Origin: CAZJHX01 sp964545715
GTDB lineage: Bacteria > Myxococcota_A > UBA9042 > GCA-2863065
Reading direction: 5' to 3'
NCBI GenBank assembly: GCA_964545715.1
Contig: CAZJHX010000085.1
Location: 1 to 45,940 of the forward strand
Length of the DNA stretch: 45,940 nt
In this document: positions 24,187 through 33,317 of the stretch, piece after piece
Numbering within the stretch: the first letter of the stretch is position 1
Layout of the letters: each line of letters begins with the position of its first letter
Position numbers and translations under genes: made by a program
Notes under the pieces: model-generated
What the model was told of the DNA's origin: nothing
What the model saw: only the letters and a program-made list of their open reading frames with translations
Database searches by the model: none

Positions 24187-24698
24187 TGGGCTATAAAGTA
24201 GACAGACCGGACCTCACCATCGCCGAGCAGGCGTATGTGCCTGAGATTTTGAAGGGCATGGGCGTCGTCACCCGGCACTTCTTCCGCAACATCCTGGAGC
24301 GCAAGGACACGGTCACGGTCCAGTACCCCGAGGAGAAGGTGCCGTACGACGAGCGCTACCGGGGTCATCACCGCCTGATGTACCGCGAGGACGGCCGCGC
24401 GCGCTGTGTCGCATGCATGCTGTGCTCGACGGCGTGCCCGGCCAACTGCATCACGATCAAGGCCGGTGACTACGGCGACGCTGAGGTCGAGAAATACCCG
24501 GTGTCTTTTGAGATCGACACGCTGGTCTGCGTGTACTGCGGCATGTGCGAAGAGGCCTGCCCCTGCGACGCTATCCGCATGGACTCGGGCGTGCACACCA
24601 CCCCAGAGATGCACCGCAAGGACGGTCGCGTGGCCAAGGTCGACTTGATGAGCCTGGGCGACGTCTCCATCTCCGAGCAGGGCGGCAACCTCAAATAA
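24186..24698 (+). CDS. nuoI: NADH-quinone oxidoreductase subunit I
   Basis: A 170-aa 8Fe-8S ferredoxin subunit joining the peripheral arm to the membrane. It has two CxxCxxCxxxCP sites: CVACMLCSTACPANC and CVYCGMCEEACPCDA. Between them are the family YPVSFEIDTL strand and an N-terminal HRLMYREDG. It is the last nuo gene present. The usual nuoJ-N membrane genes do not follow; a pseudouridine synthase starts seven bases after its stop. Confidence 0.95.
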   Translation: MGYKVDRPDLTIAEQAYVPEILKGMGVVTRHFFRNILERKDTVTVQYPEEKVPYDERYRGHHRLMYREDGRARCVACMLCSTACPANCITIKAGDYGDAEVEKYPVSFEIDTLVCVYCGMCEEACPCDAIRMDSGVHTTPEMHRKDGRVAKVDLMSLGDVSISEQGGNLK

Positions 24699-24705
24699 GC
24701 CCCGC

Positions 24706-25296
24706 TTGAACGTCATCTTTCAGGACGAGCACCTCCTCGTCATCGACAAGCCCCACGGACAGCTCACGCAAGGTACGGCGCAAGGCGACAAAGGCAGCGT
24801 CATCGCCGAGGCGCGCGAGGAGTTCGGGCTGGGGGTGCGCCTGGTCCATCGGCTGGATCGGGACGCCGCCGGGCTGCTGATCGTCGCGCTGACCAAAAAC
24901 GTCGCGGGCGTGATGGGCGACATGTTCGTCGAGCACGAGGTCCAGCGCGTCTATCACGCCTGGATCACGCTGCCGCTCCCGGCGGGCACCTCGGGCACGA
25001 TCGATGCTCCGCTGAAGTGGGCTGGTGGACGCTGCTGGGTCGACAAAGCCGGCGCGCGCGCGGTCACGCATTACACGGTGCTAGCGCGTGAGGACGGCTT
25101 CACCCAGCTGGAGGTCTCGCTGGAGACCGGCCGCATGCATCAGATCCGCGTGCATCTCAAGCACGCTCTGGGCCCTATCGCGGGCGATAGGAAGTACGGC
25201 GGCGCGCGGGCCCCACACCTTCGCCTGCGCGCGGTCAGACTGGCTTTTTTGCACCCCGTTACAGGCGAAGCGCTTTCATTCTCGATCAGCGCTTGA
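24706..25296 (+). CDS. RluA-family pseudouridine synthase
   Basis: A 196-aa cytosolic enzyme that isomerises uridine in RNA. The family core is clear: LLVIDKPHGQLTQG, the catalytic aspartate in VHRLDRDAAGLLIVAL, VYHAWI, the RAVTHYTVL strand, and LETGRMHQIRVHLKHALGPI. There is no S4 RNA-binding domain, and the protein is shorter than RluC/RluD, as in the small RluA/TruC-like group. The TTG start at 24706 is required, since the family begins with this strand (VIFQDEHLLVIDKP). The target (tRNA or rRNA) cannot be told. Confidence 0.9.
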   Translation: MNVIFQDEHLLVIDKPHGQLTQGTAQGDKGSVIAEAREEFGLGVRLVHRLDRDAAGLLIVALTKNVAGVMGDMFVEHEVQRVYHAWITLPLPAGTSGTIDAPLKWAGGRCWVDKAGARAVTHYTVLAREDGFTQLEVSLETGRMHQIRVHLKHALGPIAGDRKYGGARAPHLRLRAVRLAFLHPVTGEALSFSISA

Positions 25297-25330
25297 ACCA
25301 CGCCGTCGCGCGTCATAGGCTCCGGCCATC

Positions 25331-26950
25331 ATGAGCGAAAACACGAAGTCTCAGTACAAGACTGCACCGGATCCCAACGAAACGGGCTGGCCGGCGGGTG
25401 TCCCGTACATCATCGGCAACGAGGGCTGCGAGCGCTTCAGCTTCTACGGCATGCGCAGCATCCTGCAGGTGCATCTGACCATCCTGTTCGTGCTGAACAC
25501 GGACCTGATGGACGGAAGCTACGAGGAGATCAAGGCCGCGGTCGACGCCGGGGCGACCGGGCTTGAGGCCGCCAAAAACTCCGCCCAGGAGATGTATCAC
25601 ACGTTTGTCATGGGCGTGTACCTGCTGCCCATGGTGGGTGCGCTCATCGCAGACCGCCTGTGGGGCAAGTACAACACCATCCTCTGGCTGTCGCTGGTCT
25701 ACTGTGCCGGTCATGCCGTGCTGGCTGTCGGCGAAAACAGCATCACCGGCATGTACATCGGTCTGGGCCTCATCGCGCTCGGCAGCGGCGGCATCAAACC
25801 GTGCGTCTCCGCAAACGTCGGCGACCAGTTCGGCAAAGGCAACTCACACCTGGTCGAGAAGGTCTTCCAGGCCTTCTACTTCATCATCAACTTCGGGTCC
25901 TTCTTCGCGACGCTGCTCATCCCCGTGCTGTTGGCCAAGGTCGGCGCGTGGCTGGCGTTTGGCCTACCCGGCGTGCTCATGTTCGTCGCCACCGTCGTGT
26001 TCTGGATGGGGCGTGACAAGTTCGTACACATTCCGCCCAAGCCCGCGGGCAAGCTGGGCTGGCTCGACGTGCTGGCCGGCTCTCTGCTGTTCGGCTTCAT
26101 CGCCGTCTGGCTGTTCTTCGGCGGCAGCATCCTCATGCGGGTCGGCGTCTCTCTGGCGTTCCTGGTCGCCGGCTTCGCGGTCTTCGGCTACCGCCAGTCC
26201 ATCGAAGAGGACGACGGCTTCCTGGCTGTGGCCTGGGTGGCGGCTCGCAAGGGCATGTCCGGCGCACGCGCTCACTTCACAGACCCCGAGACCGTCGAGG
26301 GCGCCATCGCCGTCGTGCGGATCATGAGCATCTTCATCCTGGTCAGCATGTTCTGGGCGCTGTTCGACCAGCACGGCTCCTCCTGGGTCCGGCAGGCGCA
26401 GTCGATGAACCTGCACGTCAACTTCATCGTCTGGGAGGGCGACCTGCTGCCGTCGCAAATCGGCGCCATGAACCCACTCATGGTCATGGGCCTCATCCCG
26501 TTCGTCAGCTTCTTCATGTACCCCACCATTACCAAGATGGGCTTCGCCATGACGCCGCTTCGCCGCATGAGCATGGGCATGTTCATGGCCGGCCTGGCGT
26601 ACGTCGCCATCGCCATGATTCAGGATCGCATCGACGTCGAGGGCCACGGACAGGTCTCGGTTGCCTGGCAGATCGTCCCGTACCTGATCATCACGCTGTC
26701 AGAGGTCATGGTGTCCATCACCGGCCTCGAGTTCGCCTACACCCAGGCGCCCAAGCGCATGAAGTCGATCATCATGGGCTTCTGGCTGCTCACCGTGGCG
26801 CTGGGCAACAAGATCGTGGCCCTGCTGTCCACGCTGCCGGACATGAGCCTGGCCGAGTCTTTCTGGCTGTACTCCGGCATGATGGCGGCCGCGGCCGTGG
26901 TCTTCTCTATCGCCGCCTTCTTCTATAAGGGCAAGACCTACACGAACTGA
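25331..26950 (+). CDS. POT/PTR family proton-dependent oligopeptide transporter
   Basis: A 539-aa inner-membrane transporter with about 14 predicted helices. The POT hallmark ExxERFxYYG appears as NEGCERFSFYGMRSIL, followed by MVGALIADRLWGKYNTI (an MFS loop 2-3 motif) and the PTR2 signature-like GSGGIKPCVSANVGDQF, then FQAFYFIINFGSFF. It imports di- or tripeptides with protons in this family. An inserted segment (MDGSYEEIKAAVDAGATG) after helix 1 is typical of longer POT members. Its TGA overlaps the ATG of the purine permease, suggesting one transcript for nutrient uptake. Confidence 0.93.
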   Translation: MSENTKSQYKTAPDPNETGWPAGVPYIIGNEGCERFSFYGMRSILQVHLTILFVLNTDLMDGSYEEIKAAVDAGATGLEAAKNSAQEMYHTFVMGVYLLPMVGALIADRLWGKYNTILWLSLVYCAGHAVLAVGENSITGMYIGLGLIALGSGGIKPCVSANVGDQFGKGNSHLVEKVFQAFYFIINFGSFFATLLIPVLLAKVGAWLAFGLPGVLMFVATVVFWMGRDKFVHIPPKPAGKLGWLDVLAGSLLFGFIAVWLFFGGSILMRVGVSLAFLVAGFAVFGYRQSIEEDDGFLAVAWVAARKGMSGARAHFTDPETVEGAIAVVRIMSIFILVSMFWALFDQHGSSWVRQAQSMNLHVNFIVWEGDLLPSQIGAMNPLMVMGLIPFVSFFMYPTITKMGFAMTPLRRMSMGMFMAGLAYVAIAMIQDRIDVEGHGQVSVAWQIVPYLIITLSEVMVSITGLEFAYTQAPKRMKSIIMGFWLLTVALGNKIVALLSTLPDMSLAESFWLYSGMMAAAAVVFSIAAFFYKGKTYTN

Positions 26951-28272
26951 TGTTCCAAGTCGGAGACGAGAGAGCGCGCGAGGTACGCGCCGGGCTGACC
27001 ACGTTTCTGACCATGTCCTACATCTTGTTTGTGAACCCGATGATCCTGGGCGCCGCGATCCAGATCGACGGTGTGGACGTCGGTCCGCAGCTGCTCACCG
27101 CGACCGCGCTGGCTGCGGCTGTCGGCTGCATTTGCATGGGGCTCATCGCGCGCTATCCATTTGCCCTGGCGCCCGGGATGGGGCTCAACGCCTACTTTGC
27201 CTACACGGTGGTTCTGGGTCAGGGCATCGCCTGGCAGGCCGCGCTTGGGGCGGTGTTCATCAGCGGCATCGCGTTCTTCTTTCTCAGCGTCGTGGGGGTT
27301 CGCGAGATCGTCGTCAAGGCCATCCCGACCGAGCTGAAGCTGGGCATCGCGGCCGGCATCGGCGTCTTCCTGGCGTTTATCGGGCTCAAGACCAGCGGCG
27401 TCGTGGTCGACCATCCGGCCACCCTCGTCGCCTTGGGTGACGCGACCAGCTCAGCCGTGCTGCTCACGCTCTTCGGCACACTCCTCACGGGCGTGCTGGT
27501 CGCCAGAAAGGTGCGTGGGGCCATCTTGATCGGCATCGCCGCCACGGCCATTCTGGCCATCGTCACCAGCGCCCAGGTCTTTGCCGGGGGCGCGGCGTTC
27601 GGGGGCTTTGAGGACGGCATCTTCCGCGCCCCGGCGTGGCCGAAGGACCTGTGGCTGCAGCTGGACCTGGCGGGCGCGTTTGACCTGGGCTTTTTGGGCA
27701 TCGTCTTCGTCTTTCTCTTCGTAGACTTCTTCGACACGGCCGGCACGCTGATCGGCCTGAGCCATCGCGCGGGCTTCGCGGATGCAGAGGGCAACCTGCC
27801 GCGCGCCAGCCAGGCTTTCAGCGCGGACGCCATCGCCACGTCCGTCGGTGCGCTTCTGGGCACCAGCACCACGACCAGCTACATCGAGTCGGCCAGCGGC
27901 ATCGAAGAGGGCGGGCGCACAGGTCTGACAGCCGTCGTGGTCGGCGTTCTCTTCCTGATCAGCCTCTTCTTCTGGCCGCTTGCGGCCGCCGTGCCCGCCG
28001 TGGCCACTGCTCCGGCGCTGATCGTGGTCGGATCCATGATGCTGGACGGCCTGGCGGACATCGACTGGACCGACGCCGCCGTCGCGATCCCGGTGTTTCT
28101 CACCGTCATCGGCATGCCGCTGACCTTCTCCATCGCCACCGGCATCTCGCTGGGCATTTTGAGCTGGGTTGTCATCAACGCGGCCTCTGGGCGTCACAAA
28201 GAGGTCCACTGGCTGATGTGGCTGATCGCTGCACTGCTCGTCGCTCGCTACGCCTGGCTGGGCGCCGGCTGA
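26950..28272 (+). CDS. NCS2 family permease, AzgA-like (guanine/hypoxanthine)
   Basis: A 440-aa membrane protein with about 12-14 helices. AzgA-type features are GLTTFLTMSYILFVNPMIL near the N terminus, ALAPGMGLNAYFAYTV, KLGIAAGIGVFLAFIGLK, FVDFFDTAGTLIGLSHRAGF and the SSTTTSYIES-like TSTTTSYIESASGIEEGGRT. Close relatives import guanine, hypoxanthine or adenine with protons. The start overlaps the stop of the peptide transporter by one base. Confidence 0.92.
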   Translation: MFQVGDERAREVRAGLTTFLTMSYILFVNPMILGAAIQIDGVDVGPQLLTATALAAAVGCICMGLIARYPFALAPGMGLNAYFAYTVVLGQGIAWQAALGAVFISGIAFFFLSVVGVREIVVKAIPTELKLGIAAGIGVFLAFIGLKTSGVVVDHPATLVALGDATSSAVLLTLFGTLLTGVLVARKVRGAILIGIAATAILAIVTSAQVFAGGAAFGGFEDGIFRAPAWPKDLWLQLDLAGAFDLGFLGIVFVFLFVDFFDTAGTLIGLSHRAGFADAEGNLPRASQAFSADAIATSVGALLGTSTTTSYIESASGIEEGGRTGLTAVVVGVLFLISLFFWPLAAAVPAVATAPALIVVGSMMLDGLADIDWTDAAVAIPVFLTVIGMPLTFSIATGISLGILSWVVINAASGRHKEVHWLMWLIAALLVARYAWLGAG

Positions 28273-28275
28273 CCC

Positions 28276-28320
28276 AATAGCTGGTCAAACAGCATAATAG
28301 CCTTTACGATGTAAGCTATT
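28276..28320. promoter_or_regulatory. AATAGCT/AGCTATT inverted repeat between genes
   Basis: A seven-base perfect inverted repeat spans a 31-base loop, with a further AATAGC inside (28296). It sits in a short AT-rich gap just after the permease stop and before the J-like gene. It could be a weak terminator or an operator; there is no T-run. Confidence 0.3.
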
Positions 28321-28347
28321 CCGGGTGGCCAAGACCGGAGGGCTGTT

Positions 28348-29190
28348 ATGTACGCGGTGCCAAAACCGTCAAATGTTCGTGAATACCTCGCAGAGAAAGT
28401 AGCGATGGTCGATCGCCAGGACTGGTATCGACTGCTCGCGATCGAGCCTGACGCGGACGCCGGTGTGGTGGCCGAGGCCTGCGTGAGGATGGTCCGAGTC
28501 CTTGCCGATGATCGCTTTCTGCGCGCCGACTCACCGGAGCTCTCCTACGCTGCAGAGCGCGCCCGCAAGGGCGTCGCGCGGGCGCAGATGGTGCTTCAAT
28601 CGCCGACATATCGCCGCGCGTATGACGAGTCCCGTCGCATGCAGGGCCGCAAGTCGGCACGTGGCGCCGTCCGCATACGGCTGACCGGCGACTTGGAGCC
28701 CGCAAAGCCCAAAGAGGTGTCGAAAGACGTCAAGCGCGCGGTCGACCACCTGCATACGCAAGTCCGCGAGGCCTTGTCCGTCGATGCATTCGTGGTCGCC
28801 GAAGCGCTGCTCGAAAAGGCGATCCGGTTGGATTCATCTCGCTCGGCCACTCATCTGCGGCTGGCGTGCCTCATTATCCAGCAGACCGATAAACTCACGG
28901 ACTCGCGCCGACAGCGAGCACGCCGGCACCTGGAAGCGGCGTGCACCAAAGCCCCGTACGACGCACAGACCCGGTACTGCATGGCCGTGTTTTGGAAGCA
29001 CGCCGGCATTCTCCCTCGGTACCGGCAAGAGTTGGAGGCCACGCTGCGCTGCGACCCGAGTCACGCCAAAGCGCTGCGGGACATCGAGAAGATCCGCGAG
29101 CACAAGCGCGCCGAGCTGCAAAAAGAACGAGTGGCTGTGGGCATTCTCTCCGGCGTCATGCGTCGCGTCAGGGCCGTTTCGGGCAGCTGA
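28348..29190 (+). CDS. J-like / TPR-like cytoplasmic protein
   Basis: A 280-aa soluble protein with no signal peptide. Residues 25-95 (DWYRLLAIEPDADAGVVAEA, then SPTYRRAYDESRR) follow the helix pattern of a DnaJ domain, but the HPD tripeptide needed to stimulate Hsp70 is absent. Residues 125-250 are TPR-like helices (ALLEKAIRLDSSRSATHLRL, HLEAACTKAPYDAQTRY, ELEATLRCDPSHAKAL). GGAGGG lies five bases before ATG. Such J-like/TPR proteins are common in myxobacterial genomes as adaptor proteins; the specific role is unknown. Its end overlaps the convergent gene by 23 bases. Confidence 0.7.
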   Translation: MYAVPKPSNVREYLAEKVAMVDRQDWYRLLAIEPDADAGVVAEACVRMVRVLADDRFLRADSPELSYAAERARKGVARAQMVLQSPTYRRAYDESRRMQGRKSARGAVRIRLTGDLEPAKPKEVSKDVKRAVDHLHTQVREALSVDAFVVAEALLEKAIRLDSSRSATHLRLACLIIQQTDKLTDSRRQRARRHLEAACTKAPYDAQTRYCMAVFWKHAGILPRYRQELEATLRCDPSHAKALRDIEKIREHKRAELQKERVAVGILSGVMRRVRAVSGS

Positions 29191-29899
29191 TGTCGGTGCC
29201 CAGCGTGCGCAGTGGCACGTTCAGGTCAAATCTCACACGGCGGTTCTTGGCAAACAGCTGAATTGTGGAGCCGGCGTGAATCGCCCGCCATTTCTGCCCG
29301 TCACTGCGCTTCCAGATGCTGTCGAAGGTGGCGCTGGCCTTGGCGCCGCCCGACAACGTCGCAAACGACTTCTCCTCCGAGTGGTGCCCCGGCTTGCCGT
29401 AGCAGCCCTCGTAGTGGATGCGCATCGTCAGGTCCTTCAGCGTCTCGGCGACTGGGTTGATGAAGTGCACCGTCACTTTGCCGTCCTTCTGATCGGCGCT
29501 CAGCTCGGTCAGGTCGCGGACAGACGTGTGCTTGAAGTTGCCGATGCCCGTCCTCGGCTCCGTGCGCACGCGCATTCCGCTCTTGCTCCAGACCCAGTCC
29601 GACCGCATCTGCGCCTGCGGACATTCGCCGGCGTGCGTCACCTTGGGCCACTTGAATTGGCTGTCGGTCCGGCCTTTCAGCAGCACGGGCTTGCCCGCCA
29701 GCGCGGCCAGCCCATTCTCGGGTCCGGTCAGCCGCGTAAAGCCGGCCTGGTAGTGCGGATCCTTCCACTGCACCTGCCAGTCTTTGGTGCAGTGCTTCTG
29801 CCCTTCGGCGGTCAGCATGCCCATGAAGTGGATCTCGGCGGACCCCTTGCCCGGGGGCGTCGCCATTATGAGCGACGTTAGAACCAACGCTGACAGCAC
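29168..29899 (-). CDS. exported protein of unknown function
   Basis: A 243-aa protein with an N-terminal signal-like segment (LSALVLTSLIMA). GTG 29899 is chosen because AAGGAGG lies five bases upstream; an ATG four bases earlier is in a different frame. The mature part has four to five cysteines (KHCTKDW, GECPQAQ, YEGCYGKPG, DISCPKR) that could form disulfides, and a pattern of beta strands (KVTVHFINPVAETLKDLTMR). I do not recognise the family. It is divergent from malate dehydrogenase and convergent, with 23 bases of overlap, with the J-like gene. Confidence 0.65.
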   Translation of the reverse strand: MLSALVLTSLIMATPPGKGSAEIHFMGMLTAEGQKHCTKDWQVQWKDPHYQAGFTRLTGPENGLAALAGKPVLLKGRTDSQFKWPKVTHAGECPQAQMRSDWVWSKSGMRVRTEPRTGIGNFKHTSVRDLTELSADQKDGKVTVHFINPVAETLKDLTMRIHYEGCYGKPGHHSEEKSFATLSGGAKASATFDSIWKRSDGQKWRAIHAGSTIQLFAKNRRVRFDLNVPLRTLGTDISCPKRP

Positions 29900-29973
29900 T
29901 CATGCCTCCTTGACTTACGGCCTGATCTGTTCTCTAAAGTGCGACCAGCATCGCATTTACGGAGTTGAAAGCA

Positions 29974-30921
29974 ATGGCGAAGATCGGACTGATTGGATTT
30001 GGCGGCATCGGCATCGAGGCGGCCAAAGCCCTGGTGCAGGACCCGACGTTGACGGTAGATATCGTCGCGTTCGACCGCAAGGAAGCAATCGAGCAGGTTC
30101 CGGGCCTTCAGGTGGGCGCATACGAGGAGATCCTCGACGCGATCGGCATCATGAAGACTGCGGACACCATCTCGCTGACCAGCGACACAAAGGACCTGGC
30201 GGGCTGTGACGCCTTGATCTTCACCGCGGGTCTCCCGCGTCGTGGCGATCAGACTCGCGCCGACCTCATCGCGGTCAACGTGCCCATCGTCGGCAACCTC
30301 GCCGCCCAGATCGGCGAGGTCGCGCCCAAGGCCTTCTGCGTCCTGGTGACCAACCCGCTGGACGCCATGGTCGAGCTGGCCTTCCGTAAGAGCGGCTGGC
30401 CCGCGACCCACCTGGTCGGCCAGGCGGGCGTCCTGGACACCGGCCGCTTCACCATCCAGGCGTCGCTGGCGACCAACAAGCCGGCCAGCCAGGTCGACAC
30501 GGTCGTCATGGGCGGCCACGGCCCCACCATGGTGCCGGTCTACAGCGCCTCGCGCGTGGCCTACAAGCCGCTGGAGCGCATGGTTGAGACCGACCGCCTG
30601 GAGGCCATCACCCAGAGCGTGCGCGCCCGCGGCAAGACCATCATCCTGCGCCAGGGCCGCTCCGCCATCTTCTCCACCGCCATCGCGGCCGTGAAGATGG
30701 TCAAGGCCTACCTGGGCGACACCAAAGAGATCCTGCCGGCCTGCACGCGCCTCGACGGCGAGTACGGCTACAAGGACACCTTCGGCGGCGTGCCCACGCT
30801 GTTCAGCAAGGAGGGTGTCAGTCCGGTCGAGATCCCGCTCACCGAGAGTGAGAAGGCCGCCTTCGACTCGTCCATGGACGCGGTCAAGAGCATCCTCGCG
30901 GACCTCGACGCCGCCGGCTGA
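29974..30921 (+). CDS. mdh: malate dehydrogenase (LDH/MDH family)
   Basis: A 315-aa NAD-dependent enzyme of the citric-acid cycle, interconverting malate and oxaloacetate. It has the Rossmann GFGGIG (8-13), Asp34 in VAFDRKE, the mobile loop TAGLPRRGDQTRADL with the substrate arginines 89, 90 and 95, NPLDAM with Asn127, Asp155 in GVLDTGRF and catalytic His182 in GGHGPTMVP. The double Arg in the loop favours malate over lactate. GGHGP instead of GGHGD is a small departure from the usual motif. ATG 29974, with GGAG nine bases upstream, is preferred to TTG 29965. Confidence 0.88.
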   Translation: MAKIGLIGFGGIGIEAAKALVQDPTLTVDIVAFDRKEAIEQVPGLQVGAYEEILDAIGIMKTADTISLTSDTKDLAGCDALIFTAGLPRRGDQTRADLIAVNVPIVGNLAAQIGEVAPKAFCVLVTNPLDAMVELAFRKSGWPATHLVGQAGVLDTGRFTIQASLATNKPASQVDTVVMGGHGPTMVPVYSASRVAYKPLERMVETDRLEAITQSVRARGKTIILRQGRSAIFSTAIAAVKMVKAYLGDTKEILPACTRLDGEYGYKDTFGGVPTLFSKEGVSPVEIPLTESEKAAFDSSMDAVKSILADLDAAG

Positions 30922-30927
30922 TCGCTT

Positions 30928-33213
30928 CTACAGCGTCAGCAGATACTCGATGAGCAGGTAGCGCTCTTCGTTGGTCAACACGCTGGTGTTGCCCATGTCG
31001 CTCTGCTCCAGCACCTCCCACAGGTCCGCGGCTTCGCCGTCGTGCAGGTACGGCGCGGAGTAGTACAGCCCTTTCAGCGACGGCGTGTTGAACTTGCCGT
31101 CCAGCTCCTCCTGGTCGGCGATAGCGGCTTCCAGGCCGTCCAGCGTGCCGACGTCATGCTGTTTGCCGTCGCTCTCACCACCAACGTGACAGAACGCGCA
31201 CCCCACCAGCGGGTCTTCGAAGATCAGCTTGCCCTGCTGTTGCTCGGCGTTCAGCCCCTCGGGCGACAGGTTGGCGTTAGGCGGCGGGTGCATGCCGTCC
31301 TCCAAGAACAGCGCCAGCGAGTCGAGCACCTCGTCGCTGAGCCCGGTCCCCTTCATGCGCTCGATCGTCTGCGACATATTGTCCTGCAGTGAGTCTTTGC
31401 TGCCCTTCCAGTTGAACGGTGACGTGCCCTTGACGCGGCCCGCCAACAGCGGTGTCTGGCGCATGCCGCTGGGGCCGACCCACGTGACCTTGTCCTCGGT
31501 GCCCTCGAAGTGGCAGGTGTTGCACGAGAACTCTCCGCGATCGGTGATGGCCCCGTTGCGCGCGAACATGAACGCTCGACGGCCCGCACGCAGCGCCTTG
31601 GGCAGCGGATCGTTGCCAAACTGCGCTTCGGCCGTGTGGACGAGCACGATCGGCAGCTTGCCGGGCTCGATGAGCGGCGCCAGGTCCACTCGGCTCACCG
31701 TGAAGTCGTGGGCGTTAAGGACGTAGGCTGAGCCGCCGTCGGGCGAAAAGGCAACGGCGCGTGGGGCGCGTCCGACCTTGAGCTCGGCGACGGGATGCCG
31801 AGAGGGATCGAGCGATGCCGTCATGGCCAGCACGTTGTCGGTGCCCTGGCCGACCACGAAAACCAGCGTATGTGTCGGGTGGTGGTTGATGTCTACCGGC
31901 CCCTCCAGCTTGGACATCAACGGCTCGCCGGTTACCGGGTCCGCAACCGGCGCCGAGCTGCCGAACGACAGCGTCGGCCCCGTCATGTGAGTGCTCACCG
32001 TCGTCTCGATGAGACGCGTCAGCTCGGGATGCTTGTTGAAAACTGGCGGTGGCCCGTAGTACTTCGCGCCCGAGCTGCCGCTGTTGGTTGCCGTGCCGCC
32101 CGCGCCCCCGAGGACGAGTTGCGGGTTGCTCTTCAGCGTGACGGTGTGAGCGGTGTACATGCGGTCGTTGCTGGGGCTCGGCGTCACGGCGAGGGCAAAC
32201 GACGCCTCGCGGTCCTCGGCCTTCTCGCCCAGGCCCCAGGTGCCGAACACGGTCGTAGTGCGCAGGGCGACAGGCACGTTGACCCCGTACAACCCGACCC
32301 GGCGCGTCTGGCCGAATTGGTCTCCGATCCAGACACCCTGCTCACCGACAGCGACCCCGCGCGGCCGTCCGAACACCGTCCACGTTGTCTGCAGGCTCAG
32401 ATCGGAGGCGGACAGCGCGACGACCTGACCGGCGCCTGAGACGCTGACGTACAGGGTGTCCGTCACCTCATCGAGCGCAAGACCATACGGCTCGGCGCCC
32501 ACCAGGGCGACCTCCGACACCTCAGCGGCGCCGGGCTCCACGCGAATCACGGCGTTGCCGTGGCGTACCGTGACAAACGCCGCGCCCGACGGGGCGATGA
32601 CAACCTGTTCGGGGCGGGCGCCGACCTCGATCACGCGGACGATCTTTCCCGAGTAGCGGCTCAGCACCACCAGCTGGTCTGTCTCGGCCGCGACGGCATA
32701 CAGCTCGTCTTTGTGCACCGCGAGCGCCCGGCCGCTGCGCCACGGCTTGTACTTCGGAGCGGTCAGTGGAAACGGTGGCAACGGGCTCATGTGCTCGTAG
32801 GGCGGCAGCTCCACCGCAGGCCAGGGCTGAGGCGCGCTCGCCGGCTTCCATCCACCGTAACCCGTCGCCGAGCCGTCCTGCGGGGGCTCGGGCTCGGCGC
32901 TGTCCGGGTGGGCGGGATCGCCTGACGGCTCGTCATCGTACCCGGGCGCGGCAAAGTCGGCCGGTGGGGGCTCGGTCTCGGCCGGGGGTTGCTCGGGATC
33001 GTCCGCGGGCGGCTCCAGGGTCCTGACCGGCGAGGGCCGGCTCACTACAACCACCGGCGCCGGTTGGCGCGCAGGCGTCACGTCACGCTCGTCGGCCTGG
33101 GGCGGCTCCGGGGTCACATCTACGGCGGGCTCGGGAGCGTCCGCTCGCTCCACGACAACGCATCCGGCCACAAACGCACATGTAAAGAAGGCAAGTTGCA
33201 TCGCTGAGCGCAT
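30928..33213 (-). CDS. YVTN beta-propeller / di-heme cytochrome c lipoprotein, second copy
   Basis: A 761-aa lipoprotein (signal peptide ending VAGC) with the same architecture as 4869-7037. A long Pro/Glu/Asp-rich linker (residues about 25-125) is followed by a propeller (EQVVIAPSGAAFVTVRHG, RAVAFSPDGGSAYVLNAHDF) and a C-terminal di-heme domain. The heme motifs are CNTCH at residue 564 (again followed by FEGTEDKVTW) and CAFCH at 672, with PSLKGLYYSAPYLHDGE near the end. AAGGAG lies nine bases before ATG. The acidic, proline-rich linker is absent from the first copy. It stands alone, convergent with malate dehydrogenase. Confidence 0.88.
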   Translation of the reverse strand: MRSAMQLAFFTCAFVAGCVVVERADAPEPAVDVTPEPPQADERDVTPARQPAPVVVVSRPSPVRTLEPPADDPEQPPAETEPPPADFAAPGYDDEPSGDPAHPDSAEPEPPQDGSATGYGGWKPASAPQPWPAVELPPYEHMSPLPPFPLTAPKYKPWRSGRALAVHKDELYAVAAETDQLVVLSRYSGKIVRVIEVGARPEQVVIAPSGAAFVTVRHGNAVIRVEPGAAEVSEVALVGAEPYGLALDEVTDTLYVSVSGAGQVVALSASDLSLQTTWTVFGRPRGVAVGEQGVWIGDQFGQTRRVGLYGVNVPVALRTTTVFGTWGLGEKAEDREASFALAVTPSPSNDRMYTAHTVTLKSNPQLVLGGAGGTATNSGSSGAKYYGPPPVFNKHPELTRLIETTVSTHMTGPTLSFGSSAPVADPVTGEPLMSKLEGPVDINHHPTHTLVFVVGQGTDNVLAMTASLDPSRHPVAELKVGRAPRAVAFSPDGGSAYVLNAHDFTVSRVDLAPLIEPGKLPIVLVHTAEAQFGNDPLPKALRAGRRAFMFARNGAITDRGEFSCNTCHFEGTEDKVTWVGPSGMRQTPLLAGRVKGTSPFNWKGSKDSLQDNMSQTIERMKGTGLSDEVLDSLALFLEDGMHPPPNANLSPEGLNAEQQQGKLIFEDPLVGCAFCHVGGESDGKQHDVGTLDGLEAAIADQEELDGKFNTPSLKGLYYSAPYLHDGEAADLWEVLEQSDMGNTSVLTNEERYLLIEYLLTL

Positions 33214-33317
33214 TTTTGCGCACTCCTTCCGTCAGCGATCACTCCCCGAAGAGAGGTTAGCCAATGGGTGGGCCTCAACACAAACAGTCTTTTGCGGAAG
33301 CTTGGTATCATCTATCA

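Noticed and set aside
29168..29190. Regulatory antisense overlap between the convergent genes
   Set aside because: A 23-base tail-to-tail overlap is common in compact genomes and shows no special structure.
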